A stretch of 64,000 nucleotides of DNA from Castellaniella sp040276065 (GCF_040276065.1 NZ_JBELOI010000002.1:310001-374000), one strand, 5' to 3'; shown: positions 37,421 through 46,296, counted from the first letter of the stretch. Notes: generated from the letters alone by a model not told the origin. Numbers and translations: made by a program.

Positions 37421-38890
37421 GTGAGCGTATTCGAGTCGATGATGGCCGCGGGCCTGCCGGGCCTGCTGCTGGCCGTGCTGCTGGGCGGGGTCGTGGGCTG
37501 GCTGCTCATGCGCCTGCCTCTGGCGGCGCGCGCCTTCGAGCGCGATGCCGCGCGGGCGCGCCTGGCGCAGCAGGACGCGCAGGTTTTGCGGCTCGACCAA
37601 GAGCGTGCCGCGCTCGATCGCGATTGTGTCCGCCTCGAGGCCGAGCGCTCGGGCCTGGACGCGCGCCTGGCGGAGTCCATCGCCTTGCTGGCCGCGCGCG
37701 ATGGCGAGCTGGCCGCACAGCGCGAGGCCGTGCGCGACCTGGACCACGAGCTGACCCAGTTGCGTGCCGTGCATCGGGAAAAGTTGGCCGCCTTCGATGA
37801 GTTGCGGCAGTCCTTCGAGCAGTCCAAGGCCGTCATGCGCACCGAGTTCCAGAACCTCGCCAACCAGATTCTCGAGGAAAAAGGCAAGGCGTTCGCGCAC
37901 ACCAGCCAGGCATCGCTCGACAGCCTGCTGCGGCCTTTCCGCGAGCAGATCGAGGGTTTCCAGAAGCGCGTCAACGAGGTACACGACGCCTCGCAGCGCG
38001 GCCACACCCAACTGGGCGCCGAGATTCGCCGCGTACTGGACATCGGCCTCAAGATGAGCGCCGAGGCCAGCAATCTGACGAGCGCCCTGAAGGGCGAGAA
38101 AAAGACCACCGGCAACTGGGGCGAGATCCAGCTCGAGCGCGCCTTGCAGCTCGCCGGGCTGGAGGCCGGCGCGCACTACGAGACGCAGGCGAGCTTCCGC
38201 GACGAGGAAGGCAACCGCCGGCAACCCGATTTCGTCATCAAGCTGCCCGATCAAAAGCACATGGTCATCGACAGCAAGGTCTCGCTGGTGGACTACGACC
38301 GCGCCATCGGCGCCGAAACCGAGGCCGAGCGGATCGCCGCCCTCGATGACCACGTGCGCGCGGTGCGCCATCACATCGACGATCTCAGCCGCAAGGACTA
38401 CAGCAACCTCATCGGCATGCGCAGCCCGAGCTTCGTCCTCATGTTCATGCCGATCGAGCCCGCCTACATCGAGGCCATGAAGCACAACCGCGAACTGTTC
38501 GACTATGGCTACCAGCGCAACGTCATCATGGTTTCGCACACCACCCTCATGCCCATCCTGCGCACGGTCGCCAACCTGTGGATGATCGCCCGCAGCAACG
38601 AGCAGGCGCGCGTGCTCAGCGACCAGGCCGGCGGGCTGTACAACCAGGTCGCACTCGTCGCCGAGCGGCTGCAGAGGCTCGGCAACACCCTGGGCACGGT
38701 CAGCAACCAGTACAACCAGACGGTGGTGGCGGTCGCCGGCCAGCAGGGCCTCTACGGCAAGGTGGCGCGCTTCAGCGAGCTGTCCGCCAAGGCCAACCGG
38801 AGCCTGCCCGCGATCGAGCCGGTACATGCCGACCTCGAGGTCGAGAGGCTCGAGGGCGTCAAGGGGGATGAGCCGGCCTCCCCGCAATAA
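37421..38890 (+). CDS. rmuC: DNA recombination protein RmuC homologue
   Basis: 489 residues from a GTG start at 37421 with GAGGG upstream. An N-terminal membrane helix (GLPGLLLAVLLGGVVGWLLM) is followed by a long coiled coil (about 35-180), then the RmuC nuclease-like domain: GNWGEIQLERALQLAGL, QPDFVIKLPDQKHMVIDSKVSLVDY with the PD-(D/E)xK-like residues, and ALDDHVRAVRHHIDDLSRKDY. RmuC limits short-repeat recombination and inversions. It ends 13 bases before the nucleosidase gene, so the two may share a transcript. Confidence 0.94.
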   Translation: MSVFESMMAAGLPGLLLAVLLGGVVGWLLMRLPLAARAFERDAARARLAQQDAQVLRLDQERAALDRDCVRLEAERSGLDARLAESIALLAARDGELAAQREAVRDLDHELTQLRAVHREKLAAFDELRQSFEQSKAVMRTEFQNLANQILEEKGKAFAHTSQASLDSLLRPFREQIEGFQKRVNEVHDASQRGHTQLGAEIRRVLDIGLKMSAEASNLTSALKGEKKTTGNWGEIQLERALQLAGLEAGAHYETQASFRDEEGNRRQPDFVIKLPDQKHMVIDSKVSLVDYDRAIGAETEAERIAALDDHVRAVRHHIDDLSRKDYSNLIGMRSPSFVLMFMPIEPAYIEAMKHNRELFDYGYQRNVIMVSHTTLMPILRTVANLWMIARSNEQARVLSDQAGGLYNQVALVAERLQRLGNTLGTVSNQYNQTVVAVAGQQGLYGKVARFSELSAKANRSLPAIEPVHADLEVERLEGVKGDEPASPQ

Positions 38891-38903
38891 AGGAAACCAA
38901 GCG

Positions 38904-39830
38904 ATGAGCTCTTTCATGGCGCGTCTGGCGTATTTTGCATGTCTGTTGCTGCCGCTGGTGTTCGCCACCGCCCCCCGAGCGGCCGAGCGCTTCGACGAGA
39001 CGCCGCGCATCGCGGTGATGTCGGCCTTCGCTCCCGAGCTGGCCCTGCTCTCCGGGCGTCTTGCGGGTCCGCGCGAGTACGAGGCCAACGGCGTGCGCTT
39101 CACCACCGGAAGTCTGGAAGGCAAGCCCGTGGTGCTGCTGCTGAGCGGGATCAGCATGGTGAATGCGGCGATGAACACGCAGCTCGTCTTCGATCGCTTC
39201 AACGTGAGTCATCTGATGTTCAGCGGCATCGCGGGAGGGGTCGATCCCGACCTGCGCATCGGCGACGTGAGCGTGCCCGAGCGCTGGGGCCAGTACCTCG
39301 AGTTGGTGATGATGCGCGAGCTTGCGCCCGGCCAGTTCCGCGCGCCGCAGTCCAAGGGTGGTTTCGAGTTCGCCCCCTATGGCATGATGCAGCCTCGTGC
39401 CGTGCGCGTCCGGCGGCCGGGCCAGACAGAGTTCCAGGAAAAATTCTGGTTCGAGGCCGACCCCCGGATGCTCGAGGTGGCGCGCCGCATCGGGGCGGTG
39501 CCCCTGCGGACGTGCGACGCTCAGGACCAGTGCCTGAGCCGCAGGCCGCGCCTGCAGGTTGGCGGCAGCGGGGTGTCGGGCGCCGCGTTCATGGACAACG
39601 CCGATTTCCGCCAGTACGTGTTCCGGACCTTCCATGCCAAAGTGCTGGACATGGAGAGCGCCGCCTGCGCGATGGTGGCCTACAGCAACGGCGTGCCCTT
39701 TCTCGCCTTTCGCTCCTTGAGCGACCTGGCGGGCGGCGGCCCGGGCGAGAACGAAATGCATGCGTTCATGGGCCTTGCTGCCGACAACGCCGCGCACGTG
39801 CTGCTGGCGTTCCTGCGCGCCTGGCCTTAG
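38904..39830 (+). CDS. Exported purine-nucleosidase/phosphorylase superfamily protein (MTA/SAH nucleosidase-like)
   Basis: 308 residues from the ATG at 38904, with AGGAAA upstream. A signal peptide (ARLAYFACLLLPLVFATAPRA) predicts periplasmic location, unlike the cytosolic MtnN. The mature part has the PNP_UDP_1 fold signs: IAVMSAFAPELALL, LLLSGISMVNAAMNTQLVFDRF, FSGIAGGVDPDLRIGDVSV, the MESA motif in VLDMESAACAMVAYSNGVPFLAFRSLSD, and the catalytic-type Asp in SD. Exported members of this family are known in Gram-negatives and may split adenosyl thioethers or scavenged nucleosides. Two Cys (TCDAQDQC) could form a disulfide, fitting the periplasm. Substrate uncertain. Confidence 0.82.
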   Translation: MSSFMARLAYFACLLLPLVFATAPRAAERFDETPRIAVMSAFAPELALLSGRLAGPREYEANGVRFTTGSLEGKPVVLLLSGISMVNAAMNTQLVFDRFNVSHLMFSGIAGGVDPDLRIGDVSVPERWGQYLELVMMRELAPGQFRAPQSKGGFEFAPYGMMQPRAVRVRRPGQTEFQEKFWFEADPRMLEVARRIGAVPLRTCDAQDQCLSRRPRLQVGGSGVSGAAFMDNADFRQYVFRTFHAKVLDMESAACAMVAYSNGVPFLAFRSLSDLAGGGPGENEMHAFMGLAADNAAHVLLAFLRAWP

Positions 39831-39867
39831 CGCCTGGCCTCTCCCGCCGCGTCGGCCGACTGAAGCG

Positions 39868-40839
39868 CTAGCCCGCGGCGGGCCGCACGCGTGGGCGGGC
39901 GATGCGTGATTCCAGCAGGCTGTCCACGGCCTCCTCGTCCTCGGCGAAGGCTGGTAGGGGAAAATCCTCGGCATCGAAGGCTTTGTCGCCCTCGGGGTCG
40001 GCCTGGCCGGTGGCCCGCAGGCCCGCAAAATCAAAGAGCCCCGGATCCATCAGGTGCGAGGGCACGACGTGCGACAGGGACCGGAACACGTTCCAGGTCC
40101 GGTTGGGAAACGAGCGGTCCCATTCCTCGAGCATGCGGTTGATCTCTTTACGCTTGAGGTTTTCTTGCGAGCCGCACAGATTGCACGGGATGATGGGGAA
40201 CTCGCGCAGCCGTGCATAGGCGATCAGATCGCGCTCGCGCACGTAGGCCAGCGGGCGGATGACCACGTGTTCGCCGTTGTCCGAGACCAGCTTGGGCGGC
40301 ATGGCCTTCATGCGCCCGCCGTAGAACAGGTTGAGGAAAAACGTCGCCAGGATGTCGTTGCGGTGGTGGCCCAGCGCGATTTTGCTGGCACCGAGTTCGC
40401 GCGCGACGCGATACAGGATGCCGCGTCGCAGGCGCGAGCACAGCGAGCAGGTGGTCTTGCCCTCGGGCACCAGGCGCTTGACCACCGAATAGGTGTCACG
40501 GGTCTCGATGTGGAACGGTACGCCGGCGCGGCCAAGATAGTCCGGCAGCACGTGTTCTGGGAATCCGGGCTGTTTCTGGTCCAGGTTGACGGCCACGATC
40601 TCGAAATCGATGGGGGCGCGGCTGCGCAGCCGCATGAGGATGTCGAGCAGGCCATAGGAATCCTTGCCGCCCGACAGGCACACCATCACCTTGTCGCCGT
40701 CCTCGATCATGGCGTAGTCGGCAATGGCCTGACCGGTTTCGCGCAGCAGGCGTTTTTCGAGTTTGTTTTCACTGACGCTCTGGCGCCGGGCGGGCCTTTC
40801 GGCGTGCTCGTGCGCGGCGGCGTGGGGGGCGGTGGACAT
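39868..40839 (-). CDS. ttcA: tRNA 2-thiocytidine(32) synthetase TtcA
   Basis: 323 residues. It has the PP-loop SGGKDS (56-61), the CxxC at C131/C134 (TTCSLCSRL) and the third cluster Cys region (IPCNLCGSQENLKR), HHRNDILATFFLNLFYGG and MDPGLFDF. This 4Fe-4S enzyme puts sulphur on cytidine 32 of several tRNAs. It is the last gene of a minus-strand operon with folB (6-base gap) and the M61 peptidase. The C-terminal ~45 residues are acidic and variable. Confidence 0.96.
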   Translation of the reverse strand: MSTAPHAAAHEHAERPARRQSVSENKLEKRLLRETGQAIADYAMIEDGDKVMVCLSGGKDSYGLLDILMRLRSRAPIDFEIVAVNLDQKQPGFPEHVLPDYLGRAGVPFHIETRDTYSVVKRLVPEGKTTCSLCSRLRRGILYRVARELGASKIALGHHRNDILATFFLNLFYGGRMKAMPPKLVSDNGEHVVIRPLAYVRERDLIAYARLREFPIIPCNLCGSQENLKRKEINRMLEEWDRSFPNRTWNVFRSLSHVVPSHLMDPGLFDFAGLRATGQADPEGDKAFDAEDFPLPAFAEDEEAVDSLLESRIARPRVRPAAG

Positions 40840-40845
40840 ATGGGG

Positions 40846-41235
40846 CTATCGGGGCAAAGTGGCCGGGCGGGCTCGGTCCTGCTCGATGGCGACGGCGTCG
40901 CAATCCGGGAAGGCATCGGGTTTGCTGATGCGGATTTTAGCGCGCAGCACGCCGGGGAACTGGCGCAGGATGCGCTCCAGGCAGCGATCCACCAGGGATT
41001 CCAGCAAATCGATGTGCCCCCGGGTGGCCTCGTCGATCAAGGCCTCGCGCAAGCCGCGGTAGTCCAGCACAGAGCCGATGTCGTGATCGTTCACCGGGCG
41101 GCGGGCATCGGTGTCGAATTCGGCGTGGAACAGGATGGTTTGCGGCGCGAGCCGCTCGTGGTCGAGCATGCCGATGCGTGCCTGGACCCTCAGGCCCTCG
41201 AGCAGGATGCGCCGGGTGTGCGGGGCGTTCGCCAT
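40846..41235 (-). CDS. folB: Dihydroneopterin aldolase
   Basis: 129 residues, normal size. Family features are present: QARIGMLDHERLAPQTILFHAEFDTDA (Glu and Tyr-region residues) and DYRGLREALIDEATRGHIDLLESLVDRCLERI, with the conserved E in LLESL, and the catalytic Lys in AKIRISKPDAF. It splits 7,8-dihydroneopterin to 6-hydroxymethyl-dihydropterin and glycolaldehyde in folate synthesis. Six-base gaps to both neighbours make it the middle gene of an operon. Confidence 0.93.
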   Translation of the reverse strand: MANAPHTRRILLEGLRVQARIGMLDHERLAPQTILFHAEFDTDARRPVNDHDIGSVLDYRGLREALIDEATRGHIDLLESLVDRCLERILRQFPGVLRAKIRISKPDAFPDCDAVAIEQDRARPATLPR

Positions 41236-41241
41236 GGCGGC

Positions 41242-43017
41242 TCAGGCCTTGCGGCTCAGGACGCACTTGAGGGCCGGCGGCCGGCCCAGGCGCAGGCGGT
41301 ACTGGCGCAGCTCGTCGCGGCGAAACACGTGCGCGGTCACGGTCTCGCCGGGGCGGCGGGCATCCAGCAGGCGTTCGAGGCCGGCCACGTCGGCAATCCT
41401 CAGCCCGTCCAGGGCCACCAGAACGTCGCCCGCCGACAGGCCGCCGCGATGTGCCGGGCCGCCCTCGAATACCGTGGTCAGCTGCAGGCCACCCTCGGCC
41501 GGGCGCCAGCGCGCCTCGAGCGTGGGGCGGGAGGGGTGCTCTGTCTCCCAGCGCAGCGTGATGCCGTGACTGGCCAGCAGCTCGGCCAGCGGCACGTCCT
41601 CGAGGCCCTCGGCATGGCGCGCGATGAACGCGGCCGTATCGGCGCCAGTGGCCTCGAGGATCAGCGCCGGCAGTGCATCCTCGCCGAGGCCCTGGGGCCG
41701 GTCCCGATAGAAATCCCGGCCATAGCGCTCCCACAGCAGGCGCATGACGTCGTCCAGCGATCGCGCGCCATGGGTCTGGTGGCGGATCTCAAGGTCCAGC
41801 CCCAGGGCCACGAGGGCGCCCTTGGTGTAGTAACTGACCAGGGCGTTGGGCGAGTTCTCGTCCTGCTTGTAGTAGCGCGTCCAGGCGTCGAACGAGCTTT
41901 CGGCCACGGACTGTTTCAGGCGTCCGCCGCCGCGCCGTACCGCGCTTGCGGTCTTGCCCACCAGGCGCAGATAGTCCGGTTCCGTGATCACGCCCGCGCG
42001 CAGCAGCATCAGGTCGTCGTAGTACGAGGTGAAGCCCTCGAAGACCCAGAGCAGCCGGGTATGGTTGGGGCGGGAGAGGTCGTAGGGCGCGAAGGCCGCG
42101 GGCTTGATGCGCTTGACGTGCCAGGTATGGAAGTACTCGTGGCTGACCAGACCGAGGAAGGACTGGTAGCCCTCGGTCGGTGCCGCGGGCCCGCCCAGGG
42201 ACGGCAGATCGGCACGACGGGTGAGCAGCGCGGTCGAGGCGCGGTGCTCGAGCCCGCCATAGCCGTCGCCTGTCGCCATGACCAGGAAAACGTAGCGCTC
42301 GGCGCTGTCGAGAAAGGGCGCGCGACGGGCGAGGGGTTCGAAGAACTCGATCTGGGCCGCGCAGATGCGCCGCACATCCTCGACGATGCGTGCGAGGTCC
42401 AGATTGGGGGCCACCCCGGTGAAGACCAGGTCGTGGACCGCCCCGTGGACCTCGAAGCTCACGCACTGTGGCGTGCCGATTTCGACGGGGTGGTCGAGCA
42501 GCGTGTCGTAGTCGGCCGCCCGATACAGGCCGAAGCCGCGCAGTCGTGCGCAGCCCGGATGGCCGTGCGCCGGCGGCAGGCTGGTGTGGACGCGCCAGCC
42601 GCGCGCGTGGGTGGGCGGTGCGAGCTCGAGCAGGCAGGGCTGGTCCTGCTGGCCGTGGACGGCCAGAAACAGGCTGCAGCCATTGAAGAAGGCATGGGAC
42701 TCGTCGAAGTGGGCGCCGCGCACCGACAGGTCCCAGGCGTAGACGAGGTACTCAATCTCGAGGGGGCCTGCGCAGGGCGCGCATTGCCAGGTGTGACTGT
42801 CGATCTTGCGCACCTCGACGGCACCCTCCGGGTCGCGGGCATGCAGGGTTTCGATCTGTCGGGCAAAATCACGGATCAGGTAGCTGCCGGGTATCCAGGC
42901 TGGCAGGCTCAGGGTCTGCCCTTTGGAGTCGGCTTGCGGTATCGTCAGGCGGATGGCGTATCGGTGCCCTGCGGGGTCGGCCAAGCGTACGCGGTAGCGG
43001 ATCAGATTATTTTCCAT
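41242..43017 (-). CDS. M61-family glycyl aminopeptidase with PDZ domain
   Basis: 591 residues. The zinc site HEYFH is at 293-297 with E327 in VFEGFTSYYD, thirty residues further. The N-terminal beta domain (about 1-190, LPAWIPGSYLIRDFARQ) and a C-terminal PDZ (about 495-570, GGLSAGDVLVALDGLRI) complete the M61 layout. Such enzymes remove N-terminal Gly/Ala from peptides. No signal peptide is visible, so it is probably cytosolic. First gene of the operon with folB and ttcA; it diverges from the enoyl-CoA hydratase gene with only 26 bases between starts. Confidence 0.93.
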   Translation of the reverse strand: MENNLIRYRVRLADPAGHRYAIRLTIPQADSKGQTLSLPAWIPGSYLIRDFARQIETLHARDPEGAVEVRKIDSHTWQCAPCAGPLEIEYLVYAWDLSVRGAHFDESHAFFNGCSLFLAVHGQQDQPCLLELAPPTHARGWRVHTSLPPAHGHPGCARLRGFGLYRAADYDTLLDHPVEIGTPQCVSFEVHGAVHDLVFTGVAPNLDLARIVEDVRRICAAQIEFFEPLARRAPFLDSAERYVFLVMATGDGYGGLEHRASTALLTRRADLPSLGGPAAPTEGYQSFLGLVSHEYFHTWHVKRIKPAAFAPYDLSRPNHTRLLWVFEGFTSYYDDLMLLRAGVITEPDYLRLVGKTASAVRRGGGRLKQSVAESSFDAWTRYYKQDENSPNALVSYYTKGALVALGLDLEIRHQTHGARSLDDVMRLLWERYGRDFYRDRPQGLGEDALPALILEATGADTAAFIARHAEGLEDVPLAELLASHGITLRWETEHPSRPTLEARWRPAEGGLQLTTVFEGGPAHRGGLSAGDVLVALDGLRIADVAGLERLLDARRPGETVTAHVFRRDELRQYRLRLGRPPALKCVLSRKA

Positions 43018-43043
43018 TCCGATAGTTTACATTTGGAGGCACT

Positions 43044-43820
43044 ATGAGCGAGTCGCTGGTGAAGGTTGAAGTCCGGGGCAGGGTGGGCATCCTCACCTTG
43101 AATCGTCCCCAGGTCCTGAACGCGCTGAACAACGCGGTGATCGACGAGCTCGCCGCCGCGGTGGCCGCCTTCGAGGCCGACGATGGCATCGGCGCCATGG
43201 TGCTGACCGGCAGCGAAAAGGCTTTCGCCGCGGGCGCCGACATCGGCGCCATGGCCGAGTGGTCGTATATGGACGTCTACAAGGCCAACTATCTTGGCGG
43301 CAACTGGGATGCGCTGCGCCACATCCGCAAGCCCATCATCGCGGCGGTGGCGGGCTATGCGCTGGGCGGCGGCTGCGAGCTCGCCATGCTGTGCGATTTC
43401 ATCATCGCGGCGGACAACGCGCGCTTTGGCCAGCCCGAGATCAAGCTCGGCGTGATTCCCGGCTATGGCGGGACCCAGCGCCTGCCGCGCGCGGTCGGCA
43501 AGGCCAAGGCGATGGACCTGGTGCTGACGGCGCGCATGATGGATGCGGCCGAGGCCGAGCGCGCCGGCCTGGTGTCGCGGGTCGTGGCGCCCGAGCGCCT
43601 GCTCGACGAGGCCATCGAGGCGGCCACGGTGATCGCCGCCATGTCCCTGCCCTCGGTGATGATGGCCAAGGAATGCGTCAACCGCGCGTTCGAGGCCTCG
43701 CTGGACGAATCGCTGTTGTTCGAGCGCCGCAATTTTCATGCGCTGTTCGCCTCCGAAGACCAGAAGGAAGGCATGCGTGCCTTCGTGGAAAAGCGCAAGC
43801 CGAACTTCAAGCACGGCTGA
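43044..43820 (+). CDS. Enoyl-CoA hydratase
   Basis: 258 residues. Crotonase fold: oxyanion-hole segments GSEKAFAAGADIGAM and ALGGGCELAMLCD, and both catalytic Glu (GGCELAM and GQPEIKLGVIPGYGGTQRLPRAVG). It hydrates trans-2-enoyl-CoA in fatty-acid or aromatic degradation; closest in look to the FadB1/PaaF-type short hydratases. Diverges from the M61 gene. The atp promoter follows 40 bases after its stop. Confidence 0.93.
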   Translation: MSESLVKVEVRGRVGILTLNRPQVLNALNNAVIDELAAAVAAFEADDGIGAMVLTGSEKAFAAGADIGAMAEWSYMDVYKANYLGGNWDALRHIRKPIIAAVAGYALGGGCELAMLCDFIIAADNARFGQPEIKLGVIPGYGGTQRLPRAVGKAKAMDLVLTARMMDAAEAERAGLVSRVVAPERLLDEAIEAATVIAAMSLPSVMMAKECVNRAFEASLDESLLFERRNFHALFASEDQKEGMRAFVEKRKPNFKHG

Positions 43821-43859
43821 TCGAACTGAGTTAAAATGGCTCGCTTTTCGAGGGCGCGT

Positions 43860-43889
43860 TTGAACGTAGCCTTAAAGCACAGCTATAAT
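43860..43889 (+). promoter_or_regulatory. Sigma70 promoter of the ATP synthase operon
   Basis: TTGAAC at 43860-43865, an 18-base spacer and a perfect TATAAT at 43884-43889 stand about 70 bases before atpI, in an AT-rich patch. It is the best promoter match noticed in the window. Confidence 0.75.
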
Positions 43890-43961
43890 TCAATAGTTTG
43901 ACCATTGTGCGGCGCACAGTCCTTTTTGTTTCAAGGGCTGGGCGCTCGATACGGCCTGAGG

Positions 43962-44423
43962 ATGGACGCATACAGCACATCGGGGCGGGACGGCCAAGGG
44001 CCGGATACGCCCGGAGCCCTGGTTCTCACCGACCAGGAGCGCGCGATCATCGCCAGGCGGGCACGGGTCGGATTGTTCCGGGCATTGGGCGCGCAGGCAT
44101 TCACGGGGATGCTCGCGGTTCTGGTGGCCTGGGGCATTGCAGGGTTTGACGCAGGGGCTTCCGCCTTCGCAGGGGCGGCGGCCTATTTTGTACCCAACGC
44201 GCTGTTCGCCTTGCGGCTGCTGCTCGGGTATTTCGGGTCCGGGCGCCCGGGATCGCTCGCCTTTTTCTGGGGCGAGGCACTCAAGCTGCTGGTGGCGGCG
44301 GGCGTGGTGGTCCTGGTGGCGTGGCACGCGGGGGATCGGCTGGTGTGGCCGGCGTTCCTGCTGGGCCTGCTGGGCGTCATGAAGGGGTACGTGGTGTTGC
44401 TGGCGATACGCCGCATGCCATGA
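43962..44423 (+). CDS. atpI: ATP synthase subunit I
   Basis: 153 residues from the ATG at 43962 (frame open to a TTG at 43905; GAGG touches the ATG so the exact start is uncertain). About four membrane helices in the pattern of AtpI (ALGAQAFTGMLAVLVAWGIAGFDAGASAFAGAAAYFVPNALFALRLLL). AtpI helps c-ring assembly and is the usual first gene of atp operons; it is not part of the final enzyme. Sequence is poorly conserved in general, so the call rests on topology and position. Confidence 0.85.
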   Translation: MDAYSTSGRDGQGPDTPGALVLTDQERAIIARRARVGLFRALGAQAFTGMLAVLVAWGIAGFDAGASAFAGAAAYFVPNALFALRLLLGYFGSGRPGSLAFFWGEALKLLVAAGVVVLVAWHAGDRLVWPAFLLGLLGVMKGYVVLLAIRRMP

Positions 44424-44451
44424 CATTGGATTTCGTTTGAAGGGCATGCAG

Positions 44452-45330
44452 ATGACCGACGCAGTTTCGACGCCTCAGTCCGAGTACATTCAGCACCACC
44501 TGGTGCACCTGAACAACATCGGCGAAAAACAAGCCGTCATCGCGAATTTCGACGTCGTCAACTACGACTCCCTGTTCTGGGCCATCCTGACGGGCGCGAT
44601 CGTCGTCTATTTCCTCTGGCGCGCCGCGCGCCGCGCCACCACTGATGTGCCGGGCCGTTTCCAGATGTCGGTCGAGATGCTTGCCGGCATGGTCCAAGAG
44701 GAATCCAAGGGCATCATTCCCAACGAGACCACGCGCAAGTTCGCGGCGCCGCTGGCGCTGACGGTGTTCCTCTGGATCACCCTGATGAATGCGCTCGACC
44801 TCATCCCCGTCGATTTCATGGCCTGGGTCTTCAAGCACACCGGCCTGGGCGCCCATCACGGCGACCCGCTGTATTACCATCGCATCCTGCCGACCGCCGA
44901 CCTCAATATCCCGATGGGCATGTCCCTGGGCGTTCTCGTGTTGATGCTGTACTACGGAATCAAGATCAAGCGCCCGGGCGGTTTCGTCAAGGAGCTCTTC
45001 ACCGCGCCCTTCCATGCGCATGGTGTCGCGGCCCTGGTGCTGGCCCCCTTCAATTTTCTGTTGAACCTGATCGAATATGCCGCGAAGTGCGTGTCGCTGG
45101 GCATGCGGTTGTTCGGCAATATGTATGCAGGCGAGCTGCTGTTCATGCTGATCGCCCTGCTGGGTGGCGCCTGGACCGGTCTGAATGCTTCCAGCCTCAG
45201 TCTCGCGTTCGGGCACGTGCTGGCCGGTTCGGCATGGGCGATCTTCCACATCCTGATCGTGCTGCTGCAGGCGTTCATCTTCATGATGTTGACGCTGGTC
45301 TACGTGGGCCAGGCCCACGAAGGCCACTAG
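44452..45330 (+). CDS. atpB: ATP synthase F0 subunit a
   Basis: 292 residues from the ATG at 44452, the codon correctly spaced from AAGGG; an ATG at 44446 is too close. Membrane protein with the essential Arg in SLGMRLFGNMYAGELLFMLI and the C-terminal helix AIFHILIVLLQAFIFMMLTLVYVGQA. It forms the proton half-channels facing the c-ring. 28 bases after atpI. Confidence 0.97.
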   Translation: MTDAVSTPQSEYIQHHLVHLNNIGEKQAVIANFDVVNYDSLFWAILTGAIVVYFLWRAARRATTDVPGRFQMSVEMLAGMVQEESKGIIPNETTRKFAAPLALTVFLWITLMNALDLIPVDFMAWVFKHTGLGAHHGDPLYYHRILPTADLNIPMGMSLGVLVLMLYYGIKIKRPGGFVKELFTAPFHAHGVAALVLAPFNFLLNLIEYAAKCVSLGMRLFGNMYAGELLFMLIALLGGAWTGLNASSLSLAFGHVLAGSAWAIFHILIVLLQAFIFMMLTLVYVGQAHEGH

Positions 45331-45337
45331 GAAAATT

Positions 45338-45357
45338 CGCCCGGGCCCGCCCGGGCG
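45338..45357 (+). other. Hairpin upstream of atpE
   Basis: CGCCCGGG-CCCG-CCCGGGCG is a perfect 8-pair GC stem just after atpB. It is followed by a T-rich stretch (45380-45430) that leads into the AAGGAG site of atpE. The unpaired U-rich leader matches the idea of the translational enhancer known before E. coli atpE. Function inferred. Confidence 0.5.
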
Positions 45358-45441
45358 GGCTCGCGGGGCTCGCCCTGCACTCTGGTTCTTGATTCTTGAG
45401 TTTTTGATTAATACACAACGTTTACTTACCAAGGAGTTGTT

Positions 45442-45684
45442 ATGACCAACGTTGCATTCGTTGCTCTTGCTTGCGGTCTGATCATCGGTCTGGGCGCCAT
45501 CGGCGCCTGCATCGGCATCGGCATGATGGGTGGCAAATACCTCGAAGCCTCCGCGCGCCAGCCCGAGCTGATGAACACCCTGCAGACCAAGATGTTCCTG
45601 CTGGTTGGTCTGATCGACGCCGCCTTCCTGATCGGTGTTGGCTTGGCCATGCTGTTCGCGTTCGCCAACCCCTTCGTGGGCTGA
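45442..45684 (+). CDS. atpE: ATP synthase F0 subunit c
   Basis: 80 residues, two helices joined by the polar loop (ARQPE). The Gly-rich first helix is LIIGLGAIGACIGIGMMGG; the proton-carrying carboxylate is D59 in GLIDAAFLIGVG, so this is an ordinary proton-type ring without the sodium-site residues. AAGGAG precedes the ATG. Needed in about ten copies per enzyme; hairpins on both sides probably help its higher yield. Confidence 0.98.
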   Translation: MTNVAFVALACGLIIGLGAIGACIGIGMMGGKYLEASARQPELMNTLQTKMFLLVGLIDAAFLIGVGLAMLFAFANPFVG

Positions 45685-45695
45685 CGTTCGGCGAT

Positions 45696-45788
45696 GGCCC
45701 GCGACTCGCGGGCCAGGCTGTCGTCCGGACGGCGCTTGCGCCTGGCGGACGGCTTGGTTTGGTGCCCTGCGGAATCGCCGTGGGGCAC
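45696..45788 (+). other. Three consecutive hairpins between atpE and atpF
   Basis: Stem 1: GGCCCGCG-ACT-CGCGGGCC (45696-45714). Stem 2: CGTCCG/CGGACG (45722-45751) enclosing GGCGC-TT-GCGCC. Stem 3: GTGCCC/GGGCAC (45762-45788) enclosing CGG/CCG. The whole 128-base gap is thus folded, ending just before the ribosome site of atpF. No T-run follows, so they are more likely mRNA-stability or expression-ratio elements than terminators. Confidence 0.55.
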
Positions 45789-45812
45789 ACAGGGTAACTA
45801 AGGGATACGACC

Positions 45813-46283
45813 GTGAATTTAAACGCGACTCTCTTCTTCCAGATGATCGTGTTTTTCGTTCTGGGCTGGTTCACGATGAAGTTCGTGTGGCCGCCCCTGA
45901 CGAAGGCAATGGATGATCGTCGCCAGAAAATCGCCGATGGTCTGGCCGCCGCCGAAAAGGGCAAGGCCGATCTGGCGCAGGCTCAGGCGCGCGTCAGCCT
46001 GATGGAGGCCGCCTCCAAGACGGAAAACCACGCACGTCTGGCTGAGGCCGAAAAGCAGGCCGCGGCCTTGATCGATCAGGCCCGTCGCGAAGGCGAGGCC
46101 GAAAAGGCGCGTATCGTGGCGCAGGCCCGGCAGGATGCCCTCCAGGAAGCCCAGCGCGTGCGCGAGGCCTTGCGGGGCGAGGTGGCCGTACTGGCCGTCA
46201 AGGGCGCCGAGCAGATTCTCCGCCGCGAAGTCGACGCAAAGGCACATGCCGAGCTGCTCGACCAGCTCAAGGCGCAACTCTGA
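45813..46283 (+). CDS. atpF: ATP synthase F0 subunit b
   Basis: 156 residues from a GTG start with AAGGGA upstream. One N-terminal helix (LFFQMIVFFVLGWFTMKFVWPPL) is followed by a long charged coiled coil that forms the peripheral stalk. The weak start codon and the hairpins before it fit a lower output than subunit c. Confidence 0.97.
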   Translation: MNLNATLFFQMIVFFVLGWFTMKFVWPPLTKAMDDRRQKIADGLAAAEKGKADLAQAQARVSLMEAASKTENHARLAEAEKQAAALIDQARREGEAEKARIVAQARQDALQEAQRVREALRGEVAVLAVKGAEQILRREVDAKAHAELLDQLKAQL

Positions 46284-46296
46284 ACCAGGGCGAGTC

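Noticed and set aside
40054..43047. 997-codon plus-strand open frame opposite ttcA-folB-M61 peptidase
   Set aside because: Antisense shadow of three clearly identified genes in GC-rich DNA; composition is not protein-like.
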